A stretch of 64,000 bases of DNA from Thecaphora thlaspeos (taxonomy: Eukaryota; Basidiomycota; Ustilaginomycetes; Urocystidales; Glomosporiaceae), in the NCBI GenBank assembly GCA_900291925.1, contig UWYS01000009.1, positions 248,001-312,000 on the forward strand, read 5' to 3'. The stretch's first letter is position 1. Every line of letters starts with the position of its first letter. Shown piece by piece: positions 30,562-41,523 of this stretch. The notes below the pieces were generated by a model. It worked only from the letters and a program-made list of their open reading frames with translations, did no database searches and was not told the origin of the DNA. The translations under genes were made by a program, and so were the position numbers.

Positions 30562-32392
30562 CTTCGAACCTGGTGATGCCGGGACGGAGCCGCTCTCCGT
30601 CAAGCCGCCTGGTGCAGCGCCATCAGCACCTTCATTGATGGTAGTGGTGGGGTGGGAGGCGGTGGCTTCCGCAGTAGCGAGCTCAAGGCCTGGCAAGACC
30701 GTTTTCGCGCTCGACGGCGGCGCCGCTACTGGTGGATCCGCGAAGTGACCGTGTCGGTCGTCATCGACGGTCGACGTGGCTCTCGTGGCAGAGCCACGTC
30801 CCGTTGGATGCTGCTTGCGAGCAATGGTGTCGGGATGAGGCAGGTGTCGAAGCCACCGGCTGCCGCCGCGAAGCAGACGACAAAAAGCCCCGGGGGGGGG
30901 GGCAGAGGTTTGGGCTATCAGCTCGCTTGTCGACGTCCTCGTCAATCCGTGGTCCTGTCTCGTCGATCGGCACAACAGGGAAAAGGAGAAATGTCTTGGT
31001 CGGACTGCGGCTGCGGCTACGGCTGCGGTCATGCTGAGCCGGGTATTCATTGGGGCGGGGCCGGGTCGTTGGATTCGAGGCCAGACCCAGGTGTGATCCG
31101 CTGTCGTACAAGATGATGTCGGTGGTGAAGCGACAAGGGCAATAGTGAACGGAGAGGGTGGGGGATGCTCACCTTGTGGCGGGGTAGGGGCTGGAGTGCG
31201 ACTCGCGTGACTTCTGGTTGATGTTACTGCGGTGAGGAGGGTGGGCAGGAAAAAGGTTGGTGGTGACCGCAGCCACTCGCCCGTGACCGCCTGCCTCCTC
31301 TCCTGCCGGCCTGCGGGCGGAAAAGAAAGCCGCGAAACTTCGCTCGGATCCGAGAACGGTTTCATGCCCCAGCCTCAGAGAGGTGCTTCGTCTCGTCCTC
31401 CTCGTCTTCCATCGCGTCGTCCATCCGCCGCAGAGCATTCAAGATGCCTTTCGACGAGCTCGAGCTGGGAGTGTGTCCGTATCTATGTCCAGATCATAGG
31501 GGCGGAAGCGAGGGGAGGCAATGGAAAGCAACAAAAAAAAGTAAAAGAAAACTACAGCACTCATAATCCCCGCGTAATCCCCGACAGCAGTGCTGATTGA
31601 GCGATACCTTGCTTAACTTCGCAGATCAGACGGGATGCGGTGGTTTCAAGATTTTGTGGCCGCAGATAAACGAAAATATTTGTTTACAATATATCTCCTG
31701 GTTTTTTTCTACCGCAGTCGGGTCGCGACGGACCTCGCTGCGTTCTGTGGAGCGGTACGCGATGTGAGCACTTTCGATGGCAGAAGCCCCATCCGAACGT
31801 ACACTGTCCCAGTACGACCGCCCGACAGCGGAACAGCTCGATAAGGATGTTCAGAGTGAAGTCGCAGGTGCGAGGCGACATCCTTTCTTGGTTCGAGCAC
31901 CTGGAGAAGACGTCACGGGTCTACAAATGAACCTGCTGGCAAGAAAGATCTCACAAGAGGCCCAAAAAGCCCAGCCGCACAAAAGACGGGCGCGGGCACG
32001 GGCGCGGGCACGCGGGGACAAAAGGCATAGGCTGGTCAGGGCAGGGTGAGGCAGGCATGCGGCAGCCCCGCTCCATGACGTCCCTGCCTGCTGAGGTGCT
32101 ATTTTCGTGGCACGCGCCGATGGATGGCCGGGTCGGCTCGACGCGCGGGCCTCTGTTCGTCCACGTTCGTCACCACCGTCACCACCGACACTACCACCAC
32201 CATCATCGCCATTGTCCTCCTTTGCCTCCTCTTCCTCGGCCCCGCTCCAAGCGTCGGACCCTTCGGCTCTCCGCTCCATCCAGGCACTCTGTCCCTCTCA
32301 AGCAGAGCAGATAGACTTGACCCCAACAGAACAGGCCAAAGGCAGGCCAACCAGGCAAACAGCAGCCAAACAACCACGTCTTTGACAACAAG
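30562..32392. promoter_or_regulatory. 1.8-kb divergent region between zinc-finger gene and VCX1
   Basis: No convincing coding gene. The stretch probably contains the 5' UTR of the zinc-finger gene (with a likely intron starting at the GTGAGC near 31170, minus strand) and the VCX1 promoter. An AT-richer part at about 31500..31720 stands out, and a GGGCAC/GGGCGC repeat lies near 31989..32015. Confidence 0.5.
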
Positions 32393-33941
32393 ATGGGTAC
32401 GCAATCTCTTGCTTGGCATCCACTTCCAGTCGCAATGGGGCGTGCGACCGGAAGGGAGATGTCATCTTGACTGACACCACTTCTTCTTCTACCTCGTCCC
32501 TCGTTCTGCCGACCGTCCGTCGATCCGACCGCACAGCTCCCTCGGAGAGGACACCGCTCATCGGAAGCAATGACCACAACCGCCAGAGCAGCGACGGACT
32601 GCCCATGCACGTACGTCTCCCTTTGTCTCTTTGCTTTCTGCTCTGATGGACTCGACGTCTCCCCCCTGCACGCGTCCGCATGCTTATTTCTGTCCTTGGG
32701 CGTTCACCCTGTCTTCTTTCGTGCCTGCTGACACTCTGCAGAGGCCCGAATCTTACCCTAATGCTCGTCAGGGCGGCCACGGCGACCCGAGCTTCGTCGG
32801 CTCGCTCTGGTGGCTGATCAGCTGCAGCTGGCTCAACGTCCTACTCGTCTTTGTTCCGCTCGGCATCATCGCCGAGTTCCTCCACTGGTCCGCGGTCTGG
32901 GTCTTTGTCCTAAACTTTATCGCAATCATCCCGCTCGCCAAGCTGCTCGGCGATGCCACCGAGCAGGCTTCTCTCAAGCTCGGACAGACGCTCGGCGGCC
33001 TGCTCAACGCCACCTTTGGCAACGCTGTCGAGCTCATCGTCGGTATCGTCGCCCTTGTTCAAGGCCAGCTGCGCATCGTCCAGACGTCGCTCATCGGCTC
33101 GATCCTCTCCAACATCCTCCTCGTCCTCGGCATGAGCTTCGTCGCCGGCGGCCTCTTCCGCGCCGAAAACTCGTTCCAGCAGACGGCCGCCCAGGCATCC
33201 GGCTCCATCATGACGCTCGGCTGCATCACCATCGCCATTCCGGCGGCCTACCAGATGTCGCAGCAGATGTCGCTTATGATGGCCGGAGGCCAGGAGGCGT
33301 TGGCTGCCTACAAGGGCAGCAACGAGACCCAGGCCGGCCTCCTCTTCATCTCGCGCGGCACCAGCCTGATCCTCGTTGCCATCTACGTCCTCTACCTCGT
33401 CTTCCAGCTCAAGACGCACGCCTTCCTCTACGAGGCGGACGAGGAGGACGATGACGAGGAGGACGAGCTCAAGATGACGCCCTACGCCGCCATGGTCGGC
33501 CTCGCCATCGTCACCGTCGTCACCGGCTTTAGCGCCGACTACCTTGTCTCGGCCATTGACGAGGTAGCGTCGGAATACAAGATCCCCAAGGCTTTTATCG
33601 GCGTCATCCTGCTGCCTATCGTCGGCAACATGGCCGAGCACCTCACCTCGGTCTGGATGGCCGCCAAGGGCAAGATGGAGATCTCGATCGGCATTGCCGT
33701 TGGCAGCTCGATCCAGATCAGCGTCGGCATGATCCCCATCCTCATCCTCGTCGGCTGGGCCATCGGACAGCCGCTCACCCTCTTTTTCCAGAGCTTCGAG
33801 ACCGTCATCCTCGTTGCGGCCGTCTTCCTCGTCAACACGCTCATCCAAGACGGTAAGAGCAACTACATGGAGGGTGCGATGCTCTGCTCGCTCTACTTGG
33901 TCGCGGCCCTCTCGTTCTGGGTCGAGCCCGAGCAGATGTAA
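32393..33941 (+). CDS. VCX1: Vacuolar Ca2+/H+ antiporter (CAX family)
   Basis: Exons are 32393..32396, 32459..32610 and 32742..33941; the protein is 451 residues. The second and third exons are certain. The four-base first exon (ATGG) is my best solution, because no in-frame ATG precedes the DTTSSS region in exon 2 (GTACGC donor, GGGAG acceptor). The protein has about 11 hydrophobic helices, the first CAX repeat with GNAVELIVGIVAL, a central acidic loop (DEEDDDEEDEL) and the second repeat with GNMAEHLTSV. These duplicated GNxxEH-type motifs bind Ca2+. Vcx1 exchanges H+ for cytosolic Ca2+ across the vacuolar membrane. It is divergent from the zinc-finger gene. Confidence 0.92.
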
Positions 33942-36900
33942 GCGGCCATTTCCCTCTCGTTTTCGCTCCAGGAGTCGCCCCGCTCTCGGCAGGTCTCGCT
34001 TGCTCCTATCGACGTCGCTGAGCGATCTGCCTGACCGTCGTCGCCGCCACATCCGCCGCCGGCTTCCGATGGAACACCCCTCCTTCATTTTCTCAGGATA
34101 CCAAAGGTGATCATTGCGTGTAGCAGAGATTCTTCATCATCCCTCAGGAAGAGCGTTAGAGTCGGACGAAACTGTTGTCAATACCTGCTCTCCTTGCGAG
34201 GATTCTTCGCTTCGCCTGGCTTAGCGTGCCTCTGGCGGAGACCGCCACTCTCTTTGCACATACATCGCGTTTGTGTCTGGCCATCGCCACGCCGTCCGTG
34301 TCCTTGTCGGACGTCCTTCGGCAGTGGCCTCTTCTGCACTCATTCTCTAACCAGCCCGCAGCGCGACCTCATCCACGTTCACTTCACTGCCCATCGTCTC
34401 CCCGCCACCCCGCCCCCTTCCTTGCCTCTCTCGAGACATGGTCAAATTCTCTGCTTGTACTGCAATGCTAGAACAGGGCCTGCAGTGAGGCGTGATCCCG
34501 CCGTGAAGTCTTCATTACGACGGTGCTCGACAGTCAGTCGTCGCCATTGTTGCTGTTGTTGCCGTTGCACTTTCCCTCTACAGTCCTTACGACCGCTTGA
34601 GATGGCAACTTTCGTACGAGGTGCATTGAAGTCGACAGCCACGGCGTGTCGGCTGCAAGGCAATGCGCGGGTTCTTTCTGTTCGGTGCTTCTCAGGACTC
34701 CTGGTGTTCCGATATATCTGACTTTAGGTGATCAAAAATATATTTTGTTGTCGGTCGCCTGGCCACACGTTTTCAGGTGAAGCAAGCGATACCGCGCGGT
34801 CGAGGGTCGAGGAAGGGACGCCTAAATTGGTCTCTTTTTGGGGAATCTTGACATTCCCGAGGTGGACGCACGAGAGGAATTCTCGGCGGATCCTGAGGAC
34901 GGGCGCTTGGGGATGCTTGGTGTGATTACCGGGTCGGGCGAGGTCTTCCGAGTCCAAAGTGTCTTTCTTTTGCGGGCAGCGTCACCAGCAGAGAAGAAAA
35001 CGGCTGCAGGGTGAGTATGTACGAACGATGGCCAGCTTGTGAAGTCGTCGGCGTAAGATACGCTTTCAGCGACCATGTCACGCTGTGGTCGCGTTGAGTG
35101 CGAGCGAGACGGCAAGCGGATCACCAAGACGAGGAGGGGGTCGCGGTCGGCCTGGAGGGGGTTAGCAAAGAAAGGTTCGAGGCACCGGAGAGAAGAGAGA
35201 GCTGGGAACACGAGCTGCTCTGAGACGCGACCCAGAAGGTCATCGTCGCCAGCGAAGCCGCGCCGTCGTCGACTGCTACAGTAAATTTCTTACCGTTTGC
35301 CCGGAGCTCTTTGCATCGGGCCATCGCCGTCCTGGACACCCATACCATTTTGTCGCATTATGTAAATCAACACTTCCTTCTAGAACGCCCTGCCAAGCCC
35401 GAGACGGCGCAAATGCCGACCGATCGAGCGAGCAGTTGAGCGGTGGTTTTCGCTAGCCATTGTCAGCACCATCAGGGCTCTGACGAAGACGAGAAAGAAC
35501 TCCCCCCAACGTCCCGAGTCAAACAGCCAATGCGTCAGCTGCGGACGGACTCGCAGTCTGGAATAAGTACGATGAACTTCTGAGATCCACCCACCTCATC
35601 AATCGGAGAAAACGGTGCAAGGCCGTTGCAATCGTCGCTTTTGCGGCGATCAGTGAACTTAGGCCAGAACGCTTCGAAAGGAGCGCTGGACTCTTGCGGT
35701 CATACCGAACAGACGTCGACGAGGATAGCAAGCAAGGACAGCATCAGGCTAGGCTGGCAACGACGGCCTTGCAGGCTTGTCGACACACGGAGTCGCCGTG
35801 GCGGTCGCTGAAGTCCAGAGCTCCGCGGCGCAGCGCTGTGCCCCTGATCCAGGTGGGCGGGGACGCACAGAGCAAAAGGCGGAAGGCTTCATTTATGCCT
35901 ATGCGAAGCTGCGCCGATGTTGCGCCGAGCGACTATGCACCGATCAGGCGTTGTTCTGCGTCGACGCGAACCAAGAAGCCGCGCTAAGCCGCGAGCGCTG
36001 GCGGCGTCGACGGTGCCGAAAATTCGGTGGACGCTGGGCTACACCTCGCGAGGGATGATGACTTTACATAGCCTACTGCTCGCAGATCTGCTCAGCTGAC
36101 TACAGCATAAAGAGTACTCTCGAGTATTGATCCACTCCTATAGAGAAGCTTGGATCCTTGATTATCATCACATGAGGCGGTGACAAGCGGAGGTACAAGG
36201 GAGGAAGATCAGCGCTTCTACACACGACGCGCAGCAAGCCGCATGAGATTTAGGCTGATAGTTCTTGCCTGGATGGTGCGTGTGTCCGAATCATGCACAA
36301 GCATCTAGCTTCAATCTTATTTGGCTTTTTCGACGACCAACAGAGAGCACGGCGCGAGTTGCCTACAGTACCTACCGTACCTACCGTACAGAGGTGACTG
36401 GTGACTGTACGTGTGCAAGAAAGAGGCCTCCGCTGACGCCAAACCTTGTGGCGCATGGACGAGTGCTCGTTCCACTCAGCTGCAAGCTTCAGACGCTATG
36501 TATGTATGGATTTCGACGACCTGCATAAACTTCGCCGCAGCTTCGTCCGGCGCACCGCATCGCCGCTGACGCCCATGACATTGGTCATGTACGCATCGAC
36601 GACGTCTGAGTACAATGTCGGTCTGATGCAAGTCCAGAGCTACAGTATGTGTAGCCACAGAGTAGAGTAGTGTAGCATGGAGCAGAGAGGTTACATTTTG
36701 TTCGTCCAGTCGTATTCAGACCCCCCTTTGCGCACTCACCTTTGCACGCAGTACGGTGCTCGCTGCCATGAGAGTACAGTACCAGCAAACGCCAACGGAG
36801 GCCCTGCATAGCGCACGCCCTGTACATAGCTCTTCTGATCCCAAAGCACCGGAACATTTGCCGGAGCGACCGATCTTGCGCATGACTACCTACATACGGT

Positions 36901-37071
36901 CACGACTTTGCTGCGCTTTCTGCCTGTATTGGGTGTAACCAAGTCCTACAGTACTTTCGAGCTTACACACTTGCTGGGCTCCAACATCCGATCCGCAACC
37001 GCGCCTGGACAGCGTTGCAGAACGACGCTGCGTGCTCGAGAAGCCCGTACACACAAACCTAAGAAGTCGGC

Positions 37072-37112
<41 letters not shown>

Positions 37113-37600
37113 CACCCTTTCTGTCTCCTTTTTTCTTTCTGCGGGGCGTCGCCCGGGAAGGAGCAATGCGCTCCGGATGGCCGTGGCCTCGAGGAAGGGC
37201 GAGGTGCTTCGTCTTCCACCGCAGGAGAGACAACGGTGCAGAGTGTGGCAAGGTGCACGACTCACCTACAGTGCACTCTGAAGGACAGGAACAGGCAATT
37301 CAACGATGGTGGCGAAGGTGACTGTGGGACAAAGGGACTGAGCAGTGAAATCTGGTCATCGGTATACCCTACTACATATGCATGTACTCTGTAACTCCTC
37401 GGCCCCTCGGAACGAGAGACAGTGAGCGATATTTGCCGCCCCCGGCCAGCGCACACAGGCAGGCGCAGATAGATTATTAAAGAAGCCAAGATGGCTGCAT
37501 CTGGCTGGCTTGTCTAACGTCGTGCCTACAGGGAAGGCGCGAGACCGGCCTTACGCACGAAGAGAGTGATGCCAGCCGGCCTTTCGGGAACAGCACCTAT
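33942..37600. other. Gene-poor region, first half
   Basis: There is no gene I can support. Short frames on both strands lack domains. Features noted are a leader-like peptide frame at 34601..34720, a run of CTACCGTAC-type repeats near 36361..36392 and a CT microsatellite at 37075..37109. Base composition is lower in GC around 36100..36700 than in flanking genes. Confidence 0.5.
37075..37109 (+). repeat. (CT)n microsatellite
   Basis: Seventeen or so uninterrupted CT dinucleotides in the region upstream of the WOPR gene. Confidence 0.95.
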
Positions 37601-38238
37601 TATGTATACGTTCTTACTGCCTTTGAGCAACAGAGCAGCTGATCAATGCCGCCCCTCCATCGAGGAGTGAGAAGGGCGAAAGAAGACGCTGGAGTCGTGG
37701 TGTTAGCGATGGCGGTGGCAGCGATGGCGGTGGCCGTCTGGGCCTCGCTCATGGCTGTCGTTGTCTCTCGGTTCTCGCAAGAACATCGAGGTACGGAAGG
37801 GAAAGAGGAAACCCATGCGTTCCGCCTGCACGCCGCTGACGACTCCGTCGAAGCTGCTTGGCCGCCTGCTTGCTCCGTTCTGACGCGTCTACCTAGCTCC
37901 TCTCCGTCCCAACCGCTGGTTCTCGCCCTCGTCCGGCCTCCGCCGTCGATGGCTTTTCCGGCACGACTCTGCTCCTTAGCTGCTTTGAGCCGGACATTTG
38001 TCGATGCCTGCAGATCCGCCCGCACATGCAGGACATATGTACACGACCAATGCCACAATCCATAGGCCCTAGGCATCGCCGGGTCCTGCCGCCTGCCGCT
38101 TGAGTTGCGCACGTGACTTTCCGTACCGCATATCCCACCTGCCCGCTTGGCCGTTGCATGGAACGGCCTAACACCTCCCTCCCTCCCTCTTGTTCTCGCC
38201 CTGTCGCTCTCGGCAATTGGTTGCGCCGTTCCTCCTGG

Positions 38239-38290
38239 ACCACCACCACCACCACCACCATCACCACCACCACCGTCATCACCGCCACCA
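38239..38290 (+). repeat. (ACC)n trinucleotide repeat
   Basis: Imperfect ACC repeats interrupted by ATC and GTC, about 17 units, in non-coding upstream sequence. Confidence 0.85.
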
Positions 38291-41212
38291 TCCTACTGTT
38301 GCTTCCGCCGCGGGTACCATCGATTTAATTCTTGGGCTGCTTGTCTTGCTCTTCGCCCTCGACGTCCGGACCTTACTCGGGCACTGCACGCTTGCTTTTC
38401 GGCGCGCCGATCGCCTTCCAACCCCACCCTCTCCTCTCTCACCCTCTTGCTCCCTCTCTCGCCCTCCCGCCCCTCCCGCCTCCCACCTTCCGACGGTGCG
38501 CGGCGCCCGTTCGATCGACTGCACAAGACCAACCTAAGGTTTCGAGGTGGCGTCCGGACACGGAGCAAAGCGTCTGACCTGCAGCCTCTGAGACGTTGGC
38601 CCCCTGGATATCTGTTGCCTGCCTCTGCCCGCACCCCCCCTACGCCTGCTCGCCCACCCGCTAGCTGGCCAGCCTGGAGCTTCCGAGGGTGTTGCTTGCG
38701 ATCTAGGGTGACCATCGAGCGCATCTGGTCCTTCCGTGAACAAAGGACGGTCGGCAACGACGGTGCAACCTCCGAAACGAAATCACATCCCCATCCTCTT
38801 CGTGACCGCATCGTGGTCTCTCGTCCGCCGTTTGACCCATCTCATCAGCTGCTCGCTTGCCTCGAAGCGGGAAGTCTACACAAGGCAGGTCAAAGGAAGC
38901 TCGGGAGAAAGGGCGGAGCAGGGACGGTCCCCGCCGTCACTTAGTGCCCTGTCATCATCACCGCTCTCGCCTCCGAGAGTGTATCATCGTGACGGCGTCG
39001 GGGAGAAAGGCCAGCCGGGGTGCGCGTTTTTTGCCCGCTTCTACATCCCTCGTCCGACCCCTCGATCTCATCGGACGGCGTACGGCTGGCATTCTCGCCC
39101 CGCTCTGTCGACAAGCTACGCTGCTGGCAACCGAATCCCCTGCTTTAGTTGTGCCGCTTCCACCCCACCCACCTCTATCTTATTTCCTTGACAAAGGGAG
39201 CGGCAAAGAAACGCCGCGGCTGCCCGGACCTTATCCCGAACGCTCAAACTTTAACACAGCCTTTCGGCTCGGGCTGGCTGGCTGGCTTTCTCCTTGCTTT
39301 TCGACGCTGGATAGAGACAAAGGGGCCCCCAGAAAGCCTCGCAAGGTGGGAAAGCGTTACGGGTCGTCTCAGCGCGCGAGAGAGAAGCGAGCTAAGTTAG
39401 GTGACCCGGGGTGGACGAGGAATCAGGGAGGCAGGTACGCCATCGGCTCTCAAAGCTGCGCCTTCTCGGAACATTGCCTCGACGTCGCCGCCTGCTAAGG
39501 AGCTCCTTTGCCACCGCCTTTCTCAGCATACTCGCTCTATCGACATCCACCACGCACTCATCCGCCCTTTTCGCACCGTCCGATAGCGGCATCCATCCGC
39601 ACGCTCCCTTTCTCCCCCTCTCCCTCTCTCTCTCCCCCTCGCGCGCGCGCAGTACGTACTCAATTCGCAGGACGGCTGGTCCTCGGTACGTTCGGGCAGT
39701 TCCGAAGGCGGCTGGTCCGATAACCCCTGGCGCCCGTCACCCTGTTTCTCGGAAAGCTTGTGTGCTGGGGCGCTACACTACTCCAGCTGCTTTCGCCGCC
39801 TCTCCCTGACCGACCTGGTTGAGCCGGCTGCCGGAGACCCGCCGTCCCAGCTTGCCACTACACGTCCCTCGCCTTCTACAGCGGGTACTAGGACTGGCAG
39901 CGGCCCCCGCGACGAACATCTGAGGCCATCACGAACGGCAACCAAGGATCACCTGCCGGGAAGGCTTCGGATAGCGGCGTCTCGCATCGACCCATTCCTC
40001 TATCTACAGTCACGGAGACCCGCTGCCGATCGAGTCGGCGCGACCAGTCCTGGCCTCGCCCGTATAACGGATTCACACCACGCACCTGCCGAATCCTGCC
40101 TCGGGCTACCAGCGCGGTGTCGCCCTGCCTCTGCCCTCGATCGTCTCACGCGGACTGTTCCTCCATCCCTTGTTGGGTGTGCCAGCGAGCGAGCCCAGCC
40201 TGGTCGAGCACAGCGAGCTAGCTGCCTGCCTAGACCCCGATTTTGGCACATCCGGCCGCCTTCCGAAAGGACCTCTCCGCTTTTGCCGGCGGCCTAGCTG
40301 TCTCTTGCTGCTCAGCTCGCGGCCGGTGCTGCTCAGGCGCGCGCCCTGAACCTTACACGCACACGCCACACCGCGTGATCGTCTCGCAACGCAACGCACC
40401 GCTAGGCGACGCTACGCAATAGTACGCAGCGCTGCGCGACACGACGCAACGCTACGCAGCTCAGCCCAGCAGGGGAGACCGATCCAGGCGGGAACTAGCA
40501 AGCGCGCCAAGAAAGGGATAGCGACTGACACACCCCCACTTCAGGAGTTTTCCCCACCCGCGGTCTCTTTCGTCGCCCATCCCGTCGAAGCCGCCCTCGT
40601 GTCGTCACCATCACCTTGTTCTAGCGGACCCGGCTACCCTTTCATCCTCGCCCTCTCTACGACAGCAGAGGCGCCTGCGGACCGCTCGTTGCGCCTTGCC
40701 CTCTGTCGCGCTGGCCTGTCCCCACCCCACTACGCACGCACACATTGCCGTGCTATAGCCGTCTGGTCACGGACACCACTCTTTCCTCACCGCCAGCCCT
40801 CCCCAGCATCCCCGCCTCTTCGGTCTCGAGCACCACCACCCGACTCAGCCGCTACCCATCTCCTATAAGGGCAGCCATCTTGTGCCACTTCGTGACGACC
40901 CTGCTGCCGTTACATCCCCACCAGGACGGTCTGAGCCTCATTGGTCCAACCCCTCCCTTCGACCGTGCCCCTCCACTCTTCCTCACCGCCGCACTCTTGA
41001 CCCGACACCCTCAATCTCGCTCTCCCCAGAGTACCTTGGACGGATCCCGCCGCGGCGATCGGCCCTTCTCTTTCGCTCTCTCGTTCACACACACACTCTC
41101 TCGCTCTCCCTCACGCACGCACACACACCGGCCGCTCGTTCCATCGATACGATCGTCCGCTCTTGTCGACAGTGCGCAGCTCTTCTAAGCCAAGAGGCCG
41201 ACAGATCTAGAG

Positions 41213-41443
41213 GTGAGTACATCCTCGTCCAAAGCTCGTCTCTTCCAGAGTTAGGCGGGCGGTGACGTTGCACCACTGAGTGCATACTTTTCGCTGTCTT
41301 GGAGCCGGCACGTTCTCTGCACAGTGCAGAGTGTGTCGCGCCTCACGATGCCTCACGAGTCGTGTCCGCGGCCCCCTTGGCTGACACTCTCTCGACACCG
41401 TTGCTTCCTCGTTCCGCGTGCCTCTTTATTGCATACAGCACAG
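41213..41443 (+). other. Probable 5' UTR intron of the WOPR gene
   Basis: The donor is GTGAGT after CTAGAG. Candidate acceptors are ATACAG (41438) or GCACAG (41443), 81 to 86 bases before the start codon. No coding frame is interrupted, hence assigned to the leader. Confidence 0.5.
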
Positions 41444-41523
41444 AGACCGTTAGACCGAGCTTAGAGCAGCTCGACCGCCCGACCAAGATCCCTGCCAATC
41501 TATCGCCCTCACAGGCAGCAGAG

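Larger units (their letters stand above)
37601..41523. promoter_or_regulatory. Long pyrimidine-rich upstream region / probable 5' leader of the WOPR gene
   Basis: Nearly 4 kb of C/T-rich sequence with no domain-bearing frame on either strand. It contains an ACC/CAC repeat (38239..38290), CT and CG runs (39605..39652), a CGCAACGCTACG-type degenerate repeat (40378..40460) and CA/CT runs near 41088..41130. Just upstream of the WOPR start codon there is a strong splice donor (AG|GTGAGTAC, 41213) with acceptors at 41438 or 41443, so a 5' UTR intron is likely. That places transcription well upstream of 41.2 kb. Confidence 0.55.

Noticed and set aside
30562..31365. N-terminal extension of the zinc-finger frame to the ATG at 31365
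   Set aside because: The extension reads as Arg/Thr/Pro noise and contains a strong donor site consistent with a 5' UTR intron.
32910..34088. 392-residue minus-strand frame over VCX1
   Set aside because: Antisense of the transporter; Asp/Glu/Arg-rich composition is the complement of hydrophobic codons.
37075..37109. Tandem repeat considered as a CRISPR-like or telomeric array
   Set aside because: Pure CT dinucleotides without spacers or telomere motif; an ordinary microsatellite.
38147..38944. 265-residue Pro/Ser/Arg-rich plus-strand frame upstream of the WOPR gene
   Set aside because: Composition follows the C/T-rich leader and its ACC repeat; other frames are equally open.
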